A DNA stretch of 64,000 nucleotides from Thermalbibacter longus (GCF_023806485.1 NZ_JAMSLR010000012.1:27838-91837); one strand, 5' to 3'. Counted from the stretch's first letter, positions 44,192 through 53,144 are shown. Numbers and translations: made by a program. The notes: generated from the sequence alone by a model not told the origin.

Positions 44192-45067
44192 TTACGTGCG
44201 CAGGCGACCCGTCAGCCCGCGAGCCTGGTGCTGAGTCCTGGATGCTGCCCGAGCGACCCAGCTCACCAGCAGGACGACGTAGAGGACGCCCCCCGTCACC
44301 CACATGAGGGCACCCCCGATGCGCTGGTCACCGAGTGGGCTGATTCTTCCCGGCTTGGGTGTTTGGGCGTAGATCGGATAGAGCAGCTCGCTCGAGAGCG
44401 TCACCGTGGCGCAGAGCAGATCCGAGGCCATCCAGGTGACGAACAGCAGGAGCACGGCTGCCTCGGTGGACAGGCGCGGGCGCCAGGGACGGGGATCGAG
44501 CAGGACTTGCCAGAAGAGGAGCGCTGTACCGAAGAAGGACGCGTGCTCGAGTTCGTGCACCAGCTCGTTCACCACCGCGGCCTGGTAGAGCGACGGCAGG
44601 TGCCAGGCGATGAAGCTGCCGTTATAGAGGAACAAGACTGTCAGCGGGTGCGTGAGCAGGCTGAGCGAGGAGCGCACTGGCCGGGAGCCGAGCGTGGCGC
44701 GCAGGATGCCTCGCCTCGTACGAGGAGGCAGCGCCCACAGCATCAGCCAGATCGGGCGGCCCAGCACCAGCAGCGGAGCAGCGACCAGCATCAGCAGCAG
44801 GTGTTGCACCATATGGACCCAGAACAGCACGCCGTTGAAGTGGTCTGGCGGGCCCAGCAGCGCGACGGCGAGCGCTGCGAGCCCGGCGAAGTACGCGACG
44901 GCGCGCCAGGCCGGCGGTGGGCGCCCGCCGGAGTGCCGGGCGGCTCGGAGCGCGATGAGGTAGCCGACCCCGGCAGCGGTCAGCAGCGGGACGAGAACGG
45001 GGTCGAGGTGCCAGGCTCGTGGCCAGGACTCGACATTTGCGGTGGTATGGAGAGCGGGAAAGAGCAT
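44192..45067 (-). CDS. ctaG: CtaG-like cytochrome oxidase assembly protein
   Basis: 291 aa, ATG start at 45067. caa3_CtaG domain with about seven helices. Conserved histidine-rich elements are VHMVQHLLLMLVAAPLLVLG, WHLPSLYQ, LEHASFFGTALLFW and WMASDLLCA, which match the family pattern. In Bacillus CtaG is needed for active caa3 oxidase, probably in CuB insertion. It is the first gene of the minus-strand cluster ctaG, small subunit, subunit II, subunit I, ctaA-ctaB. A role in assembling the metal centre of this complex is likely. Confidence 0.9.
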   Translation of the reverse strand: MLFPALHTTANVESWPRAWHLDPVLVPLLTAAGVGYLIALRAARHSGGRPPPAWRAVAYFAGLAALAVALLGPPDHFNGVLFWVHMVQHLLLMLVAAPLLVLGRPIWLMLWALPPRTRRGILRATLGSRPVRSSLSLLTHPLTVLFLYNGSFIAWHLPSLYQAAVVNELVHELEHASFFGTALLFWQVLLDPRPWRPRLSTEAAVLLLFVTWMASDLLCATVTLSSELLYPIYAQTPKPGRISPLGDQRIGGALMWVTGGVLYVVLLVSWVARAASRTQHQARGLTGRLRT

Positions 45068-45131
45068 CGCCTTTGCTTCCCACCTTGCTCGCGCGCCGAA
45101 GTCTATCCGTGCCGGCGTGCCCGCTGCCAGC

Positions 45132-45758
45132 TTAGCGCAGCAGGCCGCGCTGCAGTGCGAGCGCTGTCGCCTGCGCGCGGTTTTCGGCCCCCAGCTTATC
45201 CATGATCGAGGCGATGTGGAACTTTACTGTCCGCTCGGAGATCCCTAACCGCGAGGCGATCTCCTTGTTGGCGAGCCCCTGCGCCACCAGTTCGAGCACC
45301 TCGCGCTCGCGTGGGGTCAACGGGCCACGCTGGCGCGCCGGGCTGCGAGTCTGCGGCAGCGCGCTGGCGGCGAAGCGTGGCTCCAGCGCGGTCTTGCCCT
45401 CGTAGACCGACCGTACGCTCCGGGCGATCACCTCCCCGCTCACGCCTTTGAGCAGGTAGCCAGCGGCTCCGGCCTCGAGCGCGCCGCGCACGCGGTCGTC
45501 CGTGTCGTATGCCGTGAAGACGAGCACGCGCGGCGGCGTGGAGCCGGCCCGCAGATAGGGAATGGCTGCGATCCCGCCCATCCCTGGCAGCTCCAGGTCG
45601 AGCAGCACGACGTCCGGACGGAGGCGCCGGACGAGCGAGAGCGCCTCCTCAGCCGACCCGGCCGCTCCGACGACCTGGAGACCCGGCTGATCCTCCAGCA
45701 CGCTGATCAGCCCCTCCCGCACGACCGGGTGGTCATCGACCACGAGCACGCGGATCAC
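45132..45758 (-). CDS. NarL/FixJ-type response regulator
   Basis: 208 aa, GTG start overlapping the kinase stop codon (GTGA). Receiver with the acidic pair VDDH (8-9), phospho-acceptor Asp54 (VLLDLELPG) and Lys104 (YLLKG); the C-terminal LuxR helix-turn-helix is at about 145-205 (LTPREREVLELVAQGLANKE, ISERTVKFHIASIMDKL). All key residues are present, so it should respond to the kinase encoded just upstream. It lies directly upstream of ctaG on the same strand, 64 bases apart; a control of the respiratory cluster is possible. Confidence 0.94.
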   Translation of the reverse strand: MIRVLVVDDHPVVREGLISVLEDQPGLQVVGAAGSAEEALSLVRRLRPDVVLLDLELPGMGGIAAIPYLRAGSTPPRVLVFTAYDTDDRVRGALEAGAAGYLLKGVSGEVIARSVRSVYEGKTALEPRFAASALPQTRSPARQRGPLTPREREVLELVAQGLANKEIASRLGISERTVKFHIASIMDKLGAENRAQATALALQRGLLR

Positions 45759-46966
45759 GTCTCGCCCTCCGGGCGCAGCGGCACGATGGCGGTGATGGTC
45801 GTCCCCCTCCCTAGCCGGCTGGCGACGTGCAGCCGGCCGCCGAGCAGCCGCGCACGCTCGCGCATGCCCAGGAGCCCGTGACAGCCGGCTGGGATGGTGG
45901 CGGGATCGAAGCCGTGGCCATTGTCACGAATCGAAAGCACGGCCTGCTGTCTGGTTCCGGTGCGCAGCACGATGCGCACCTCGCTCGCCTGGGCATGCCG
46001 CCGGACATTGGTGAGCGCCTCCTGGGCAATCCGGTACAGCTCGGCTTCCACGCTCACCGGCAGCGGCTGGCCATCGCTGACCTGGACTGCGACGCGCACG
46101 CCGGTCTCGGCGGTAAAGGTGCGAGCCAGCGTCCGCAGCGCTTCGGCCAGTGGCTTGCCGAGCGGCAGGCCGGTGCGCAGATTGATGACCGATTGCCGGG
46201 CTTCCTCCAGGCTCCGCCTGGTCATCGCGAGCGCTCGCTGCAACCGCTCGCGGGCGCGTTCCGGCTCGCTCTCCAGGTGATTCAGCGCGCTCTCGATGTG
46301 TAGCCCGATCGCGGTCAATCCCTGCGCGAGCGTGTCGTGGATCTCGCGGGCGATTCTCGCACGCTCCTCGGCACGGGCCAACCGGGCGCTCTCCTCGGCG
46401 AGCCGCGCGCGCTCGACCGCGATCCCGATCTGGTTGGCGATCGTCGAGAGGAGGCGCAACTCGCTCCGGGACAGCTTGCGCCACGACGGCGCGGCGATGT
46501 TCATGATCCCGAGTGGCTTGTCCCGGAAATAGAGCGGGATGCTGGCATGGTAGCGTAGCCCACCGGTCGCCTCGATGGCTCCGGCTTCGATAGCCGGCTG
46601 CAACCGGCTGCACTCGATCAACGAGATGTTTCTGGGCGCGAGCGTGCCGTCGCGGAAGTCGCCGATACATGAGCAACTCTTGCCGCTCATGTGGACCGGC
46701 TCCTGAAGATACGGTGGGAGATTGTGGGCAACAGCGTTGTAGAACTGGCCGGTCTCCGGGTCGAGTAGCCAGATCCAGCCGGTGTGCAGACCGAACAGAT
46801 CGGCGACTTGCGCCAGTGTCCGTTCGAGCGCGTGCCGGACGTCCGGGGCGCTGTTCAGAGCCTCGGAGATCGCGTAGAGAATGCGCAGCTCGCGAGTGCG
46901 CCTATCCTCGACTGCCGCCCGGTGCCGCCCTGGCGCCCTAGCCGGGACTCGCTCGTTCTCTGGCAT
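45755..46966 (-). CDS. GAF-domain sensor histidine kinase (HisKA_3), possible Fe-S sensor
   Basis: 403 aa from the ATG at 46964-46966 (ribosome site weak; GTG/ATG options exist further up). No membrane helix, so cytoplasmic. A GAF domain at about 40-190 contains Cys98, Cys100 (GKSCSCIGD) and Cys119 (IECSRL). CxC plus a distal Cys recalls GAF domains that carry oxygen- or redox-sensitive Fe-S clusters in AirS/YhcY-like kinases. Phospho-acceptor His210 is in AREIHDTLAQGL; ATP-binding boxes are IAQEALTNVRRHA, DNGHGFD and GLLGMRERA. Paired with the downstream regulator. NO or O2 sensing is a plausible inference. Confidence 0.92.
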   Translation of the reverse strand: MPENERVPARAPGRHRAAVEDRRTRELRILYAISEALNSAPDVRHALERTLAQVADLFGLHTGWIWLLDPETGQFYNAVAHNLPPYLQEPVHMSGKSCSCIGDFRDGTLAPRNISLIECSRLQPAIEAGAIEATGGLRYHASIPLYFRDKPLGIMNIAAPSWRKLSRSELRLLSTIANQIGIAVERARLAEESARLARAEERARIAREIHDTLAQGLTAIGLHIESALNHLESEPERARERLQRALAMTRRSLEEARQSVINLRTGLPLGKPLAEALRTLARTFTAETGVRVAVQVSDGQPLPVSVEAELYRIAQEALTNVRRHAQASEVRIVLRTGTRQQAVLSIRDNGHGFDPATIPAGCHGLLGMRERARLLGGRLHVASRLGRGTTITAIVPLRPEGET

Positions 46967-47180
46967 CGCGTTGCCACCGAAACCCGCATGGCGCGCGCAG
47001 GCCGCCGCGCCGGAGAATGACAAAACTGCTGACGAGCGCAAGTCTACTCGATTGCCAGTGCCAACCTTCTCTCGTCACTGCCGGCGCGGGTCGCGGCATG
47101 GAGTGCGTCGGGGACGGGACTCTCCCGGCCTGTGGCCGGCGGAGCGGCGGCAGCCTGGAGCAGGCGATCCGGCGCGGTTG

Positions 47181-47657
47181 CTACTGGCTGGGGCTCGCCT
47201 GAGCCAGGTGCTGCTCGAGTTGCTCGATCGTGGTTCGATCGCGTTCGACCAGCGATTGCAGGTACTCGCGGAGCGTCATGTGACCCCGCGGCGTATTGAA
47301 GGCTTGCTGCCAGACCTCGTCGGGCAGGTCGCGGACCATTGCGAGCGTTGCTTCGCGGGCTGTGCCGAACTGGCTGAGCAACACCGCGGGCGTGAGGCCG
47401 AGCGCGGTCTGTTGCAGCGTCACCATCGGTTCCGCCTCGTCGTCGGTGATACTCGTCTCGCCGCTGAGCAACATCTCTTTGACTGCCTGCGAGGCGTTGA
47501 GCTCCCGGTTGCGCAGGCGATACAGAATCCCAACGACCGAATCGGGGTTCGCTTTGGGATCCTGCCCGCTGTTGAGCGCCAGTAGCTTCGGCCGGAACCG
47601 CTGGTTCAGTTCCCGGCAGGTCGCGATGAGCGCGTCAATCACGTCACGGTCCGCCAT
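47181..47657 (-). CDS. DinB-like helical protein
   Basis: 158 aa; ATG with AAGGAGGAGG upstream. Predicted helix bundle with HMTLREYLQSLVERDRTTIE near the end, which resembles the last helix of DinB/maleylpyruvate isomerase-like proteins. The usual full set of three metal histidines is not visible, so metal binding is doubtful. It carries an unusual polar stretch (GQDPKANPDSVVGILYRLRN). Function unknown; downstream of mutY on the same strand, separated by 279 bases. Confidence 0.7.
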   Translation of the reverse strand: MADRDVIDALIATCRELNQRFRPKLLALNSGQDPKANPDSVVGILYRLRNRELNASQAVKEMLLSGETSITDDEAEPMVTLQQTALGLTPAVLLSQFGTAREATLAMVRDLPDEVWQQAFNTPRGHMTLREYLQSLVERDRTTIEQLEQHLAQASPSQ

Positions 47658-47936
47658 GCCCTCCTCCTTCTGGCCCTAGCCGATAGCCAACCATCCCGCC
47701 CCTGACCTGCTCCGGTCAGCCCGCTCGACTCTCTACCATAGAGAGAACGTGCCGGACGCGCAAGTGATTCTTCACGCTCGTAGAGCGAGGCGCAACTGCA
47801 CCGCGCGCACGATGCCGAAAAGGTGTCGCACAACTCTACAGCAGATCGCTCCCCTTGCCTACCCCTGAGGACGCACTCGCGCATCTGCTGGAACGACCAT
47901 AGCCGTCTTTCCGCGCGCGAAGCCCCTGCTGACGCT
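47658..47936. other. Intergenic, 279 bp
   Basis: Between mutY and the DinB-like gene on the minus strand. I see only the ribosome site of the latter. Confidence 0.35.
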
Positions 47937-48932
47937 TCAGGGGAGACGGACGTGCAGCCGCCGGGGATCGGTCGCGTCGTACCCGGTGCGCTCTTCGGCC
48001 AACACGAGCCCGTCGCGCATCAGGCCCTCGACGAGCTGTTGGAGCCAGGGAAGGTGCTCGGAGGAAAAGTCCGGTCGAAGCCGGTGCCCGAGGGTCAAGA
48101 GGTCGAGCTCGGTGCCGTCGGGGGCCTGCCGCAGGTATTCGATCAGGCGACCGCGATAGTACCGGGTCGAGCCGGCGAAAGGTGTCTCCCGCTTGAGCCG
48201 GGTGCCACGAGGAAGGGCGCTTAGCAGCGTCTGGATCTCGGGGAAGGATCGGCAGCAGGCCTGGAGGGGACAGGTCAGGCAGGCCGGCCGGCGCGCCGTG
48301 CACTGCACGGCGCCGAGCTCGATCAGGGCCTGGTTCCAGTCGTATCCCTGTCCGGGTGGCACCAGACGTTCGGCCAGCGCATCGAGCTGGCGAGCGCTCA
48401 GCCGGCGAGCCGGCAGCTCCGGCCCGACGAACACCCGGTGCAGCACCCGGGCGATGTTGGTGTCCCAGAAACCGACATCCTCGCCGAAGGCAAAGCACAG
48501 CACCGCGCCAGCCGTGTAGCGCCCGATTCCCGGCAGCCGTTCCAGCTTGGCCCGATCGCGCGGCATCTGCCCGCCATGGCGCTCCACGACAGCTTGCGCC
48601 GTGCGCTGCAGGTACACTGCCCGCCGGTTGTAGCCCAGTCCGGCCCACACTTTGATCACCTCGGCGGTCGACGCTGCCGCCAGGCTCTGGATGGTCGGGA
48701 AGCGGTTCAGGAACTCCCGATATTTGGGGATGACGCGCTCAGCCTGTGTCTGCTGGAGCATGATCTCGGAGACGAGGATATGGTACGGATCGCGAGTCTG
48801 CCGCCAGGGCAGGTCGCGGTGCCCGGCCCGGTACCAGGCCAGCAGCCGCTCCCGGATCTCTGCGATCCGCTCTGGTTGAAGCTCGTCGAGAGGGTCGATC
48901 CGCTCCGTCTCGCTCATGGCTGTGTCATACAC
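47937..48932 (-). CDS. mutY: A/G-specific adenine DNA glycosylase
   Basis: 331 aa from the ATG at 48930-48932; the ATG at 48917 is a possible start and neither has a strong site. Six-helix core with Glu56 (VSEIMLQQTQ), HhH motif LPGIGRYTAGAV, catalytic Asp157 (FWDTNIARVL), and the [4Fe-4S] ligands Cys211, Cys218, Cys221 and Cys227 with the family spacing (6, 2, 5). It removes adenine opposite 8-oxoguanine. The C-terminal 100 residues do not resemble the NUDIX-type 8-oxoG recognition domain but look like a short winged helix (LRQAPDGTELDLLTLGHRL). Confidence 0.93.
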   Translation of the reverse strand: MYDTAMSETERIDPLDELQPERIAEIRERLLAWYRAGHRDLPWRQTRDPYHILVSEIMLQQTQAERVIPKYREFLNRFPTIQSLAAASTAEVIKVWAGLGYNRRAVYLQRTAQAVVERHGGQMPRDRAKLERLPGIGRYTAGAVLCFAFGEDVGFWDTNIARVLHRVFVGPELPARRLSARQLDALAERLVPPGQGYDWNQALIELGAVQCTARRPACLTCPLQACCRSFPEIQTLLSALPRGTRLKRETPFAGSTRYYRGRLIEYLRQAPDGTELDLLTLGHRLRPDFSSEHLPWLQQLVEGLMRDGLVLAEERTGYDATDPRRLHVRLP

Positions 48933-49025
48933 CAGGCTGCTGGCCTATGACTAGCGCCCGCCTCGCTCCGCGTCCCACAGCGGCGCTCCTGCGCTATGAT
49001 GCCGTAGGGATAGAGGAGGCGCGCG

Positions 49026-50114
49026 ATGCGACGACTGCGGATCGGGGTGATCGGTGCCGGCACGATCGCCCAGAGCGCGCACCTGCCGGCTATCCGGCGG
49101 CTGGCCGATGAGCTGGAACTGGTAGCGATCGCCGACGTGCGGGCGGAGGTGGCGGCCGATGCCGCCCGGCGCTTCGGCGCCGAGGCCTGGTACGTCGACT
49201 ACCGGGAGCTCATCGCCCGGCCCGATATCGACCTGGTGGATATCTGCACGCCCGAGTTCCTGCACTGCGAGCAGGCCGTCGCCGCGGCGGAAGCCGGCAA
49301 GCATGTCCTGTGCGAGAAGCCGATGGCCTCGACCCTTCAGGAGGCCGACGCCATGATCGCCGCCGCCCGGCGCAATGGCGTCAAGTTGATGATCGGCCAC
49401 AGCCGGCGCTTCACCCGGCGCTACCAGGAAGTGGCTCGGCTGATCCGCGAAGGTGCCGTCGGTGCGGTTCGCCTGGTGCGCGAGAACGAGCGGCGGCCGA
49501 GAGCGATGTACGGTGGGCTCGAGCTGCAGGTTAGCCACTGGGCACCGGAGGGTGGCCGCCCCTGGCTGGCCTCGGCTGCCTACTCGCAGGGGGCTGCCCT
49601 CACCAACGCGGTACACGAGACGGATCTCGCGCGCTGGTTCACCGGCAGTGAGGCGCTCTCGATCTACGCAGCGGCGCGGGTCACCGAGCCCGGCGGCGAG
49701 GTTCCCGACTTCCTCACGTACGTCGTCACCTTCGCCAGCGGCGCAATCGCGGCGGCTGAGATCGTCAACCAGCTCCCGGCCGGCTACCCCTACTACCACA
49801 TGCTCGAGGTGGTCGGCACCGATGGCATGATCAGGGCCACCGACCCGCCGATGTCTCCCATGGAGATCTGGCGGGCGGACGGGATGGCCTACCCGCTCAA
49901 CTTCAGCCACCTGCTGCACGTCGATGATGCCTACCTCCAGGAGATCGCCGCGTTTGCCCGTTGTGTGCGCGAGGACAGCGAGCCGCCGCTCGATCCCTGG
50001 GACGCTCGCCAGGCGCTCGCGCTGTCGATCGCCGCAGTGCGCTCCAGCCAGCTCGGCCAGCCGGTGACGCTCGCCGCGGTCGAAGCCGAAGGGAAGGGGC
50101 TCCAAGGTGCGTGA
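49026..50114 (+). CDS. Gfo/Idh/MocA family oxidoreductase
   Basis: 362 aa; ATG with GAGGAGG upstream. Rossmann motif GVIGAGTIAQ, then the catalytic Lys in LCEKPMAS (EKP motif), and the alpha/beta C-terminal domain (IGHSRRFTRRYQ). These enzymes are NAD(P)-dependent sugar or inositol dehydrogenases and related. A His (NAVHETDLARW) in the second half fits the substrate-site His of the family. The next gene overlaps it by eight bases and encodes a shortened relative. Confidence 0.9.
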   Translation: MRRLRIGVIGAGTIAQSAHLPAIRRLADELELVAIADVRAEVAADAARRFGAEAWYVDYRELIARPDIDLVDICTPEFLHCEQAVAAAEAGKHVLCEKPMASTLQEADAMIAAARRNGVKLMIGHSRRFTRRYQEVARLIREGAVGAVRLVRENERRPRAMYGGLELQVSHWAPEGGRPWLASAAYSQGAALTNAVHETDLARWFTGSEALSIYAAARVTEPGGEVPDFLTYVVTFASGAIAAAEIVNQLPAGYPYYHMLEVVGTDGMIRATDPPMSPMEIWRADGMAYPLNFSHLLHVDDAYLQEIAAFARCVREDSEPPLDPWDARQALALSIAAVRSSQLGQPVTLAAVEAEGKGLQGA

Positions 50115-50970
50115 GCTCACTGTCGGCCTTATCGGACGCGGAGACGCGCTCGACAGCCTGGCCCACGCCGCGCGCTACCGCCCCGGCATCCGGCTCGCGG
50201 GTCGTGTCGATCCCGGCGCGCCGTTGCCGGACGCCGACCGCCTTATCTGCGCGGGGTCGAGTTCCAGCGAGCGCGCTGCCGTCGTCGCGCTCGCCCTGGC
50301 GGCTGGGCGTCGGATAGCGATGCCGCCGCTCCTGGCTCTGGACGATGAGGCACGCCGGGCCCTGGCCAGCGGATCGATCGTACAGGTGAGCCCGCTGGTC
50401 GGCTATGCTCCGCTCCGCGAGGTGGCCCAGCGGGTACGCCGGGGTGAGATCGGTCGCCCCTATGGGCTGTTCGCCCTCCATCACCTTCCGAGGGATGCGG
50501 CGGCAGACCTCGATGCTCGCCTCGCCGATCTCCTCCACTACGTGCTGGAGGTGCTGGAGAGCCCGGTCGTTCGGGTATACGCCCGGCGCTCGGCGCTCTT
50601 CGGGGAGCAGGACGACACCTGGCACGCGATCCTGCACCTGGCAGACGAGACGCTGGTGACCCTGGAGGTCGCGGCCTGCCTGCCGGCGGGCTGGCCGGAG
50701 CCGGAGCGGCTCCTGGTGGAGGTGACTGGTTCCGATGCCGTACTCCGCGCCGAGCCGACGCGGCAGGCAGTCCACGCTACCAAGCGAGACGGCTCGACCC
50801 GTGCTGTGCCATGGTGGCCCGATCCGTCCGCGGGGTACCTGGAAGCGGCGCTCGCGCGCCTGGAGCAGACCGACCCTCCGAGCGAGTTGCGCTACCTGGA
50901 GGTCCTGTCTGCCCTGCTGTCCGCCGCGACCGAACAGCAGGCGGTGCGCCTCGCGGATACCGGGGCATGA
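50107..50970 (+). CDS. Degenerate Gfo/Idh/MocA-like protein
   Basis: 287 aa, GTG start overlapping the upstream gene by eight bases. It begins with VGLIGRGDALDSLAHA, a Rossmann-like start in which the GxGxxG of the functional family is broken (GRGDAL). In the position of the EKP motif it has AMPPLLALDDEA, so the catalytic Lys is absent. The C-terminal part (VGYAPLREVAQRVRRGEIGR, then LADLLHYVLEVL) follows the family's beta-sheet domain. Probably a non-catalytic partner or pseudo-enzyme of the upstream dehydrogenase, possibly forming a heteromer. I find no described pair that I recognise. Confidence 0.75.
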   Translation: MRELTVGLIGRGDALDSLAHAARYRPGIRLAGRVDPGAPLPDADRLICAGSSSSERAAVVALALAAGRRIAMPPLLALDDEARRALASGSIVQVSPLVGYAPLREVAQRVRRGEIGRPYGLFALHHLPRDAAADLDARLADLLHYVLEVLESPVVRVYARRSALFGEQDDTWHAILHLADETLVTLEVAACLPAGWPEPERLLVEVTGSDAVLRAEPTRQAVHATKRDGSTRAVPWWPDPSAGYLEAALARLEQTDPPSELRYLEVLSALLSAATEQQAVRLADTGA

Positions 50971-50997
50971 CCGCGATACCTGAGCAGGCCAGAAGAC

Positions 50998-51032
50998 GGC
51001 GCTAGGGCGACGTCAAACGTCGCCCTAGCGCC
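50998..51032. terminator. Strong bidirectional hairpin between convergent genes
   Basis: GGCGCTAGGGCGACGT (50998-51013), loop CAA, ACGTCGCCCTAGCGCC (51017-51032): a perfect 16-bp stem. The TAG of miaA (51025-51027) lies in the right arm, and the plus-strand gene stops 28 bases before. Confidence 0.75.
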
Positions 51033-52071
51033 CCTCCTCACGTGCGGGCTCTTGCCGTTCGTCACAATCTACGTTGACCCCCGGGCAATCGGTTTCATCT
51101 AGCAGAAATGCTCGAGCCGAGGCCAGGAGGCGCTCGTACCAGCCGGGTTCCTGTGGATCGAACCAGTGCACGTTCGGCAGGCGTCGCAGCCAGGTCATCT
51201 GGTGGCGGGCATAACGGTGGGTATCGTACTTGATCCGCTCGATCGCTTCTTCCAGGCTGCACTCGCCCCGGAGGTACGCCACGATCTGGCGGTAGCCGAG
51301 CGCGGTGAGGGCTGGAGCGTCGGGAGACACCCCGGCCTCGAGCAGCCGGCGCACCTCCTCGACCAGTCCACGCTCGATCTGGCGCTCGACGCGCTCATCG
51401 ATCCGCCGGTACAGCTCGTCGCGCGGGAGCGTGAGGCCGAGGATCAACACGTGCCAGGGTGGTGGGCGGCGTCCTTCGAGTTCGGTCATCGGCCGGCCAG
51501 TCGTCGCGTAGATCTCGAGGGCACGGATCACCCGGCGGACGTTCTCCGGCGGAATCCGGGCCGCGGCCGCTGGATCCACCTGGGCCAGCTCGCGGTGCAG
51601 GCTTTCCGGCCCCTCCACGCTCGCTCGGTGTTCGAGACGCGCGCGGAGTTCCGGGTCTGGTGGCGCGGGCGGGATCTGCCAGCCCTCCAGCACTGCCCGG
51701 ATGTAGAGCGGTGTCCCGCCAGCCAGAATCGGCACGTGCCCGCGCGCGTGCACGGCGGCGATCGCCTGGTAGGCGTCTCGCTGGTAGAGCGCAAGCGAGT
51801 AGTCGTCGCGCGGGTCGAGGATGTCGATGAGGTGATGGGGCACCGCGGCCCGCTCCTCTGGGGTCGGCTTGTCGGTTCCGATGTCCATGCCGCGATAGAG
51901 GTAGCGCGAATCGGCTGAAATCACCTCGCCGTCGAGATCGCGGGCCAGGCGAATGGCGGTTGCCGTCTTGCCGACTGAGGTCGGCCCGACGAGCGCGATG
52001 ACCGGCGGCTTGCCGCGCTTCTGCGCGGCTGGTAGACTCTCGGCGGCCTGATCACGCTTCTGCTTGGCCAG
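51025..52071 (-). CDS. miaA: tRNA dimethylallyltransferase
   Basis: About 348 aa from a CTG at 52069-52071. P-loop GPTSVGKTATA, DSRYLYRGMDIGTDKPT, GGTPLYIRAV and the C-terminal MiaA motif LGYRQIVAYLRGE are present. The enzyme isoprenylates A37 of tRNAs that read UNN codons. The start is uncertain: no ATG, GTG or TTG lies in frame between the P-loop and the start of the divergent mltG gene, and the nearest canonical start (TTG 52218) lies inside mltG. A CTG start is my best guess, and translation from within the mltG region is a less likely option. Confidence 0.85.
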   Translation of the reverse strand: MAKQKRDQAAESLPAAQKRGKPPVIALVGPTSVGKTATAIRLARDLDGEVISADSRYLYRGMDIGTDKPTPEERAAVPHHLIDILDPRDDYSLALYQRDAYQAIAAVHARGHVPILAGGTPLYIRAVLEGWQIPPAPPDPELRARLEHRASVEGPESLHRELAQVDPAAAARIPPENVRRVIRALEIYATTGRPMTELEGRRPPPWHVLILGLTLPRDELYRRIDERVERQIERGLVEEVRRLLEAGVSPDAPALTALGYRQIVAYLRGECSLEEAIERIKYDTHRYARHQMTWLRRLPNVHWFDPQEPGWYERLLASARAFLLDETDCPGVNVDCDERQEPAREEGR

Positions 52072-52092
52072 AGAGCCCCGGAGGGAACCAGT

Positions 52093-53139
52093 TTGCTCAA
52101 GTTGATGGTCCAGTCTCTCAAGATCGCCGCCATCCTGGTCCTGGCGGCCGTGATCGTCGTGACGACCCAGCGCACGCTCGCGCGCTACCTGGAGGAGTCC
52201 AACGCCAACGTCGGGCAACCGGTGACGTTCGTCGTCGAGCCGGACGAGTCGGTCGACAGCATCGCCGCGCGCTTGCAAGAGGAGGGACTCATCCGCTCCC
52301 CGACGTACTTCAAGTTGCGGATGCGGCTGAGCAACGCCGACACCAAGATCCAGGCGGGCCGCTTCGTGCTGTATACCGGTATGTCGGTCAATCAGATCAT
52401 TCAAACGCTCACGACCTCCGAGCCGATCGAAGTCGTTCAAGTGCGCTTCCAGGAAGGCTGGCGTCTTGAGGAGTATGCTGAACATCTCGTCGAGATCGGT
52501 CTCATCTCCTCGCCAGAGGAGTTCATCGATGCGGCGCAGGGGGAATCGTGGCGGACGACGTACGATTTCCTGCGCGATCTCCCACCCGGCGCCAGTCTCG
52601 AAGGATACCTCTTCCCCGACACCTATGAATTCCGGGCTGACGCGACGCCCGAGGACATCGTCCGCACGATGCTCGATACCTTTGGCCGCCGGGTAACGCC
52701 CGAGCTGCGGGCACGAGCTGCCGAGCGGGGCTTGACCCTCCACCAGGTTCTGACCATCGCGTCCATCGTCGAGCGGGAGGCAGTCATCCCTGAGGAGCGC
52801 CCGATCATCGCCTCGGTCTTCTACAACCGCCTGAGCCAGAACATGCCGCTGCAAGCGGATCCGACTGTGCAGTACGTCGTGGGCCAGGCCGGGAACTGGT
52901 GGCCACAGATCACCCCACAAGACATCGAGCAACGGAGCTTGTACAACACGTACCAGAATACCGGCTATCCCCCAGGGCCGATCTGCAATCCGAGCCTGGC
53001 CTCGATCGAGGCCGCTGTCAACCCGGCCGACACAGACTATCTCTATTTCGTCGTCAAGGGTGACGGCTCCGGCGGCCACGTCTTCGCCGTTACCTACGAG
53101 GAGCACCTGCGCAACATCAACGAGCAGCATGGGGGATAG
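52093..53139 (+). CDS. mltG: Endolytic murein transglycosylase (YceG/MltG)
   Basis: 348 aa from the TTG at 52093 (GGAGGGA seven bases upstream; an ATG at 52105 is 19 bases away). One N-terminal helix (LKIAAILVLAAVIVV), then a LysM-like domain and the catalytic domain: LEGYLFPDTYEF, the catalytic Glu in IASIVEREAV, and the family block LQADPTVQYV, YNTYQNTGYPPGPICNPS. It cuts nascent glycan strands in the periplasm or outer face of the membrane to terminate chain growth. Divergent from miaA, with the SD inside the possible miaA 5' region. aroE follows after five bases. Confidence 0.95.
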   Translation: MLKLMVQSLKIAAILVLAAVIVVTTQRTLARYLEESNANVGQPVTFVVEPDESVDSIAARLQEEGLIRSPTYFKLRMRLSNADTKIQAGRFVLYTGMSVNQIIQTLTTSEPIEVVQVRFQEGWRLEEYAEHLVEIGLISSPEEFIDAAQGESWRTTYDFLRDLPPGASLEGYLFPDTYEFRADATPEDIVRTMLDTFGRRVTPELRARAAERGLTLHQVLTIASIVEREAVIPEERPIIASVFYNRLSQNMPLQADPTVQYVVGQAGNWWPQITPQDIEQRSLYNTYQNTGYPPGPICNPSLASIEAAVNPADTDYLYFVVKGDGSGGHVFAVTYEEHLRNINEQHGG

Positions 53140-53144
53140 ACACG

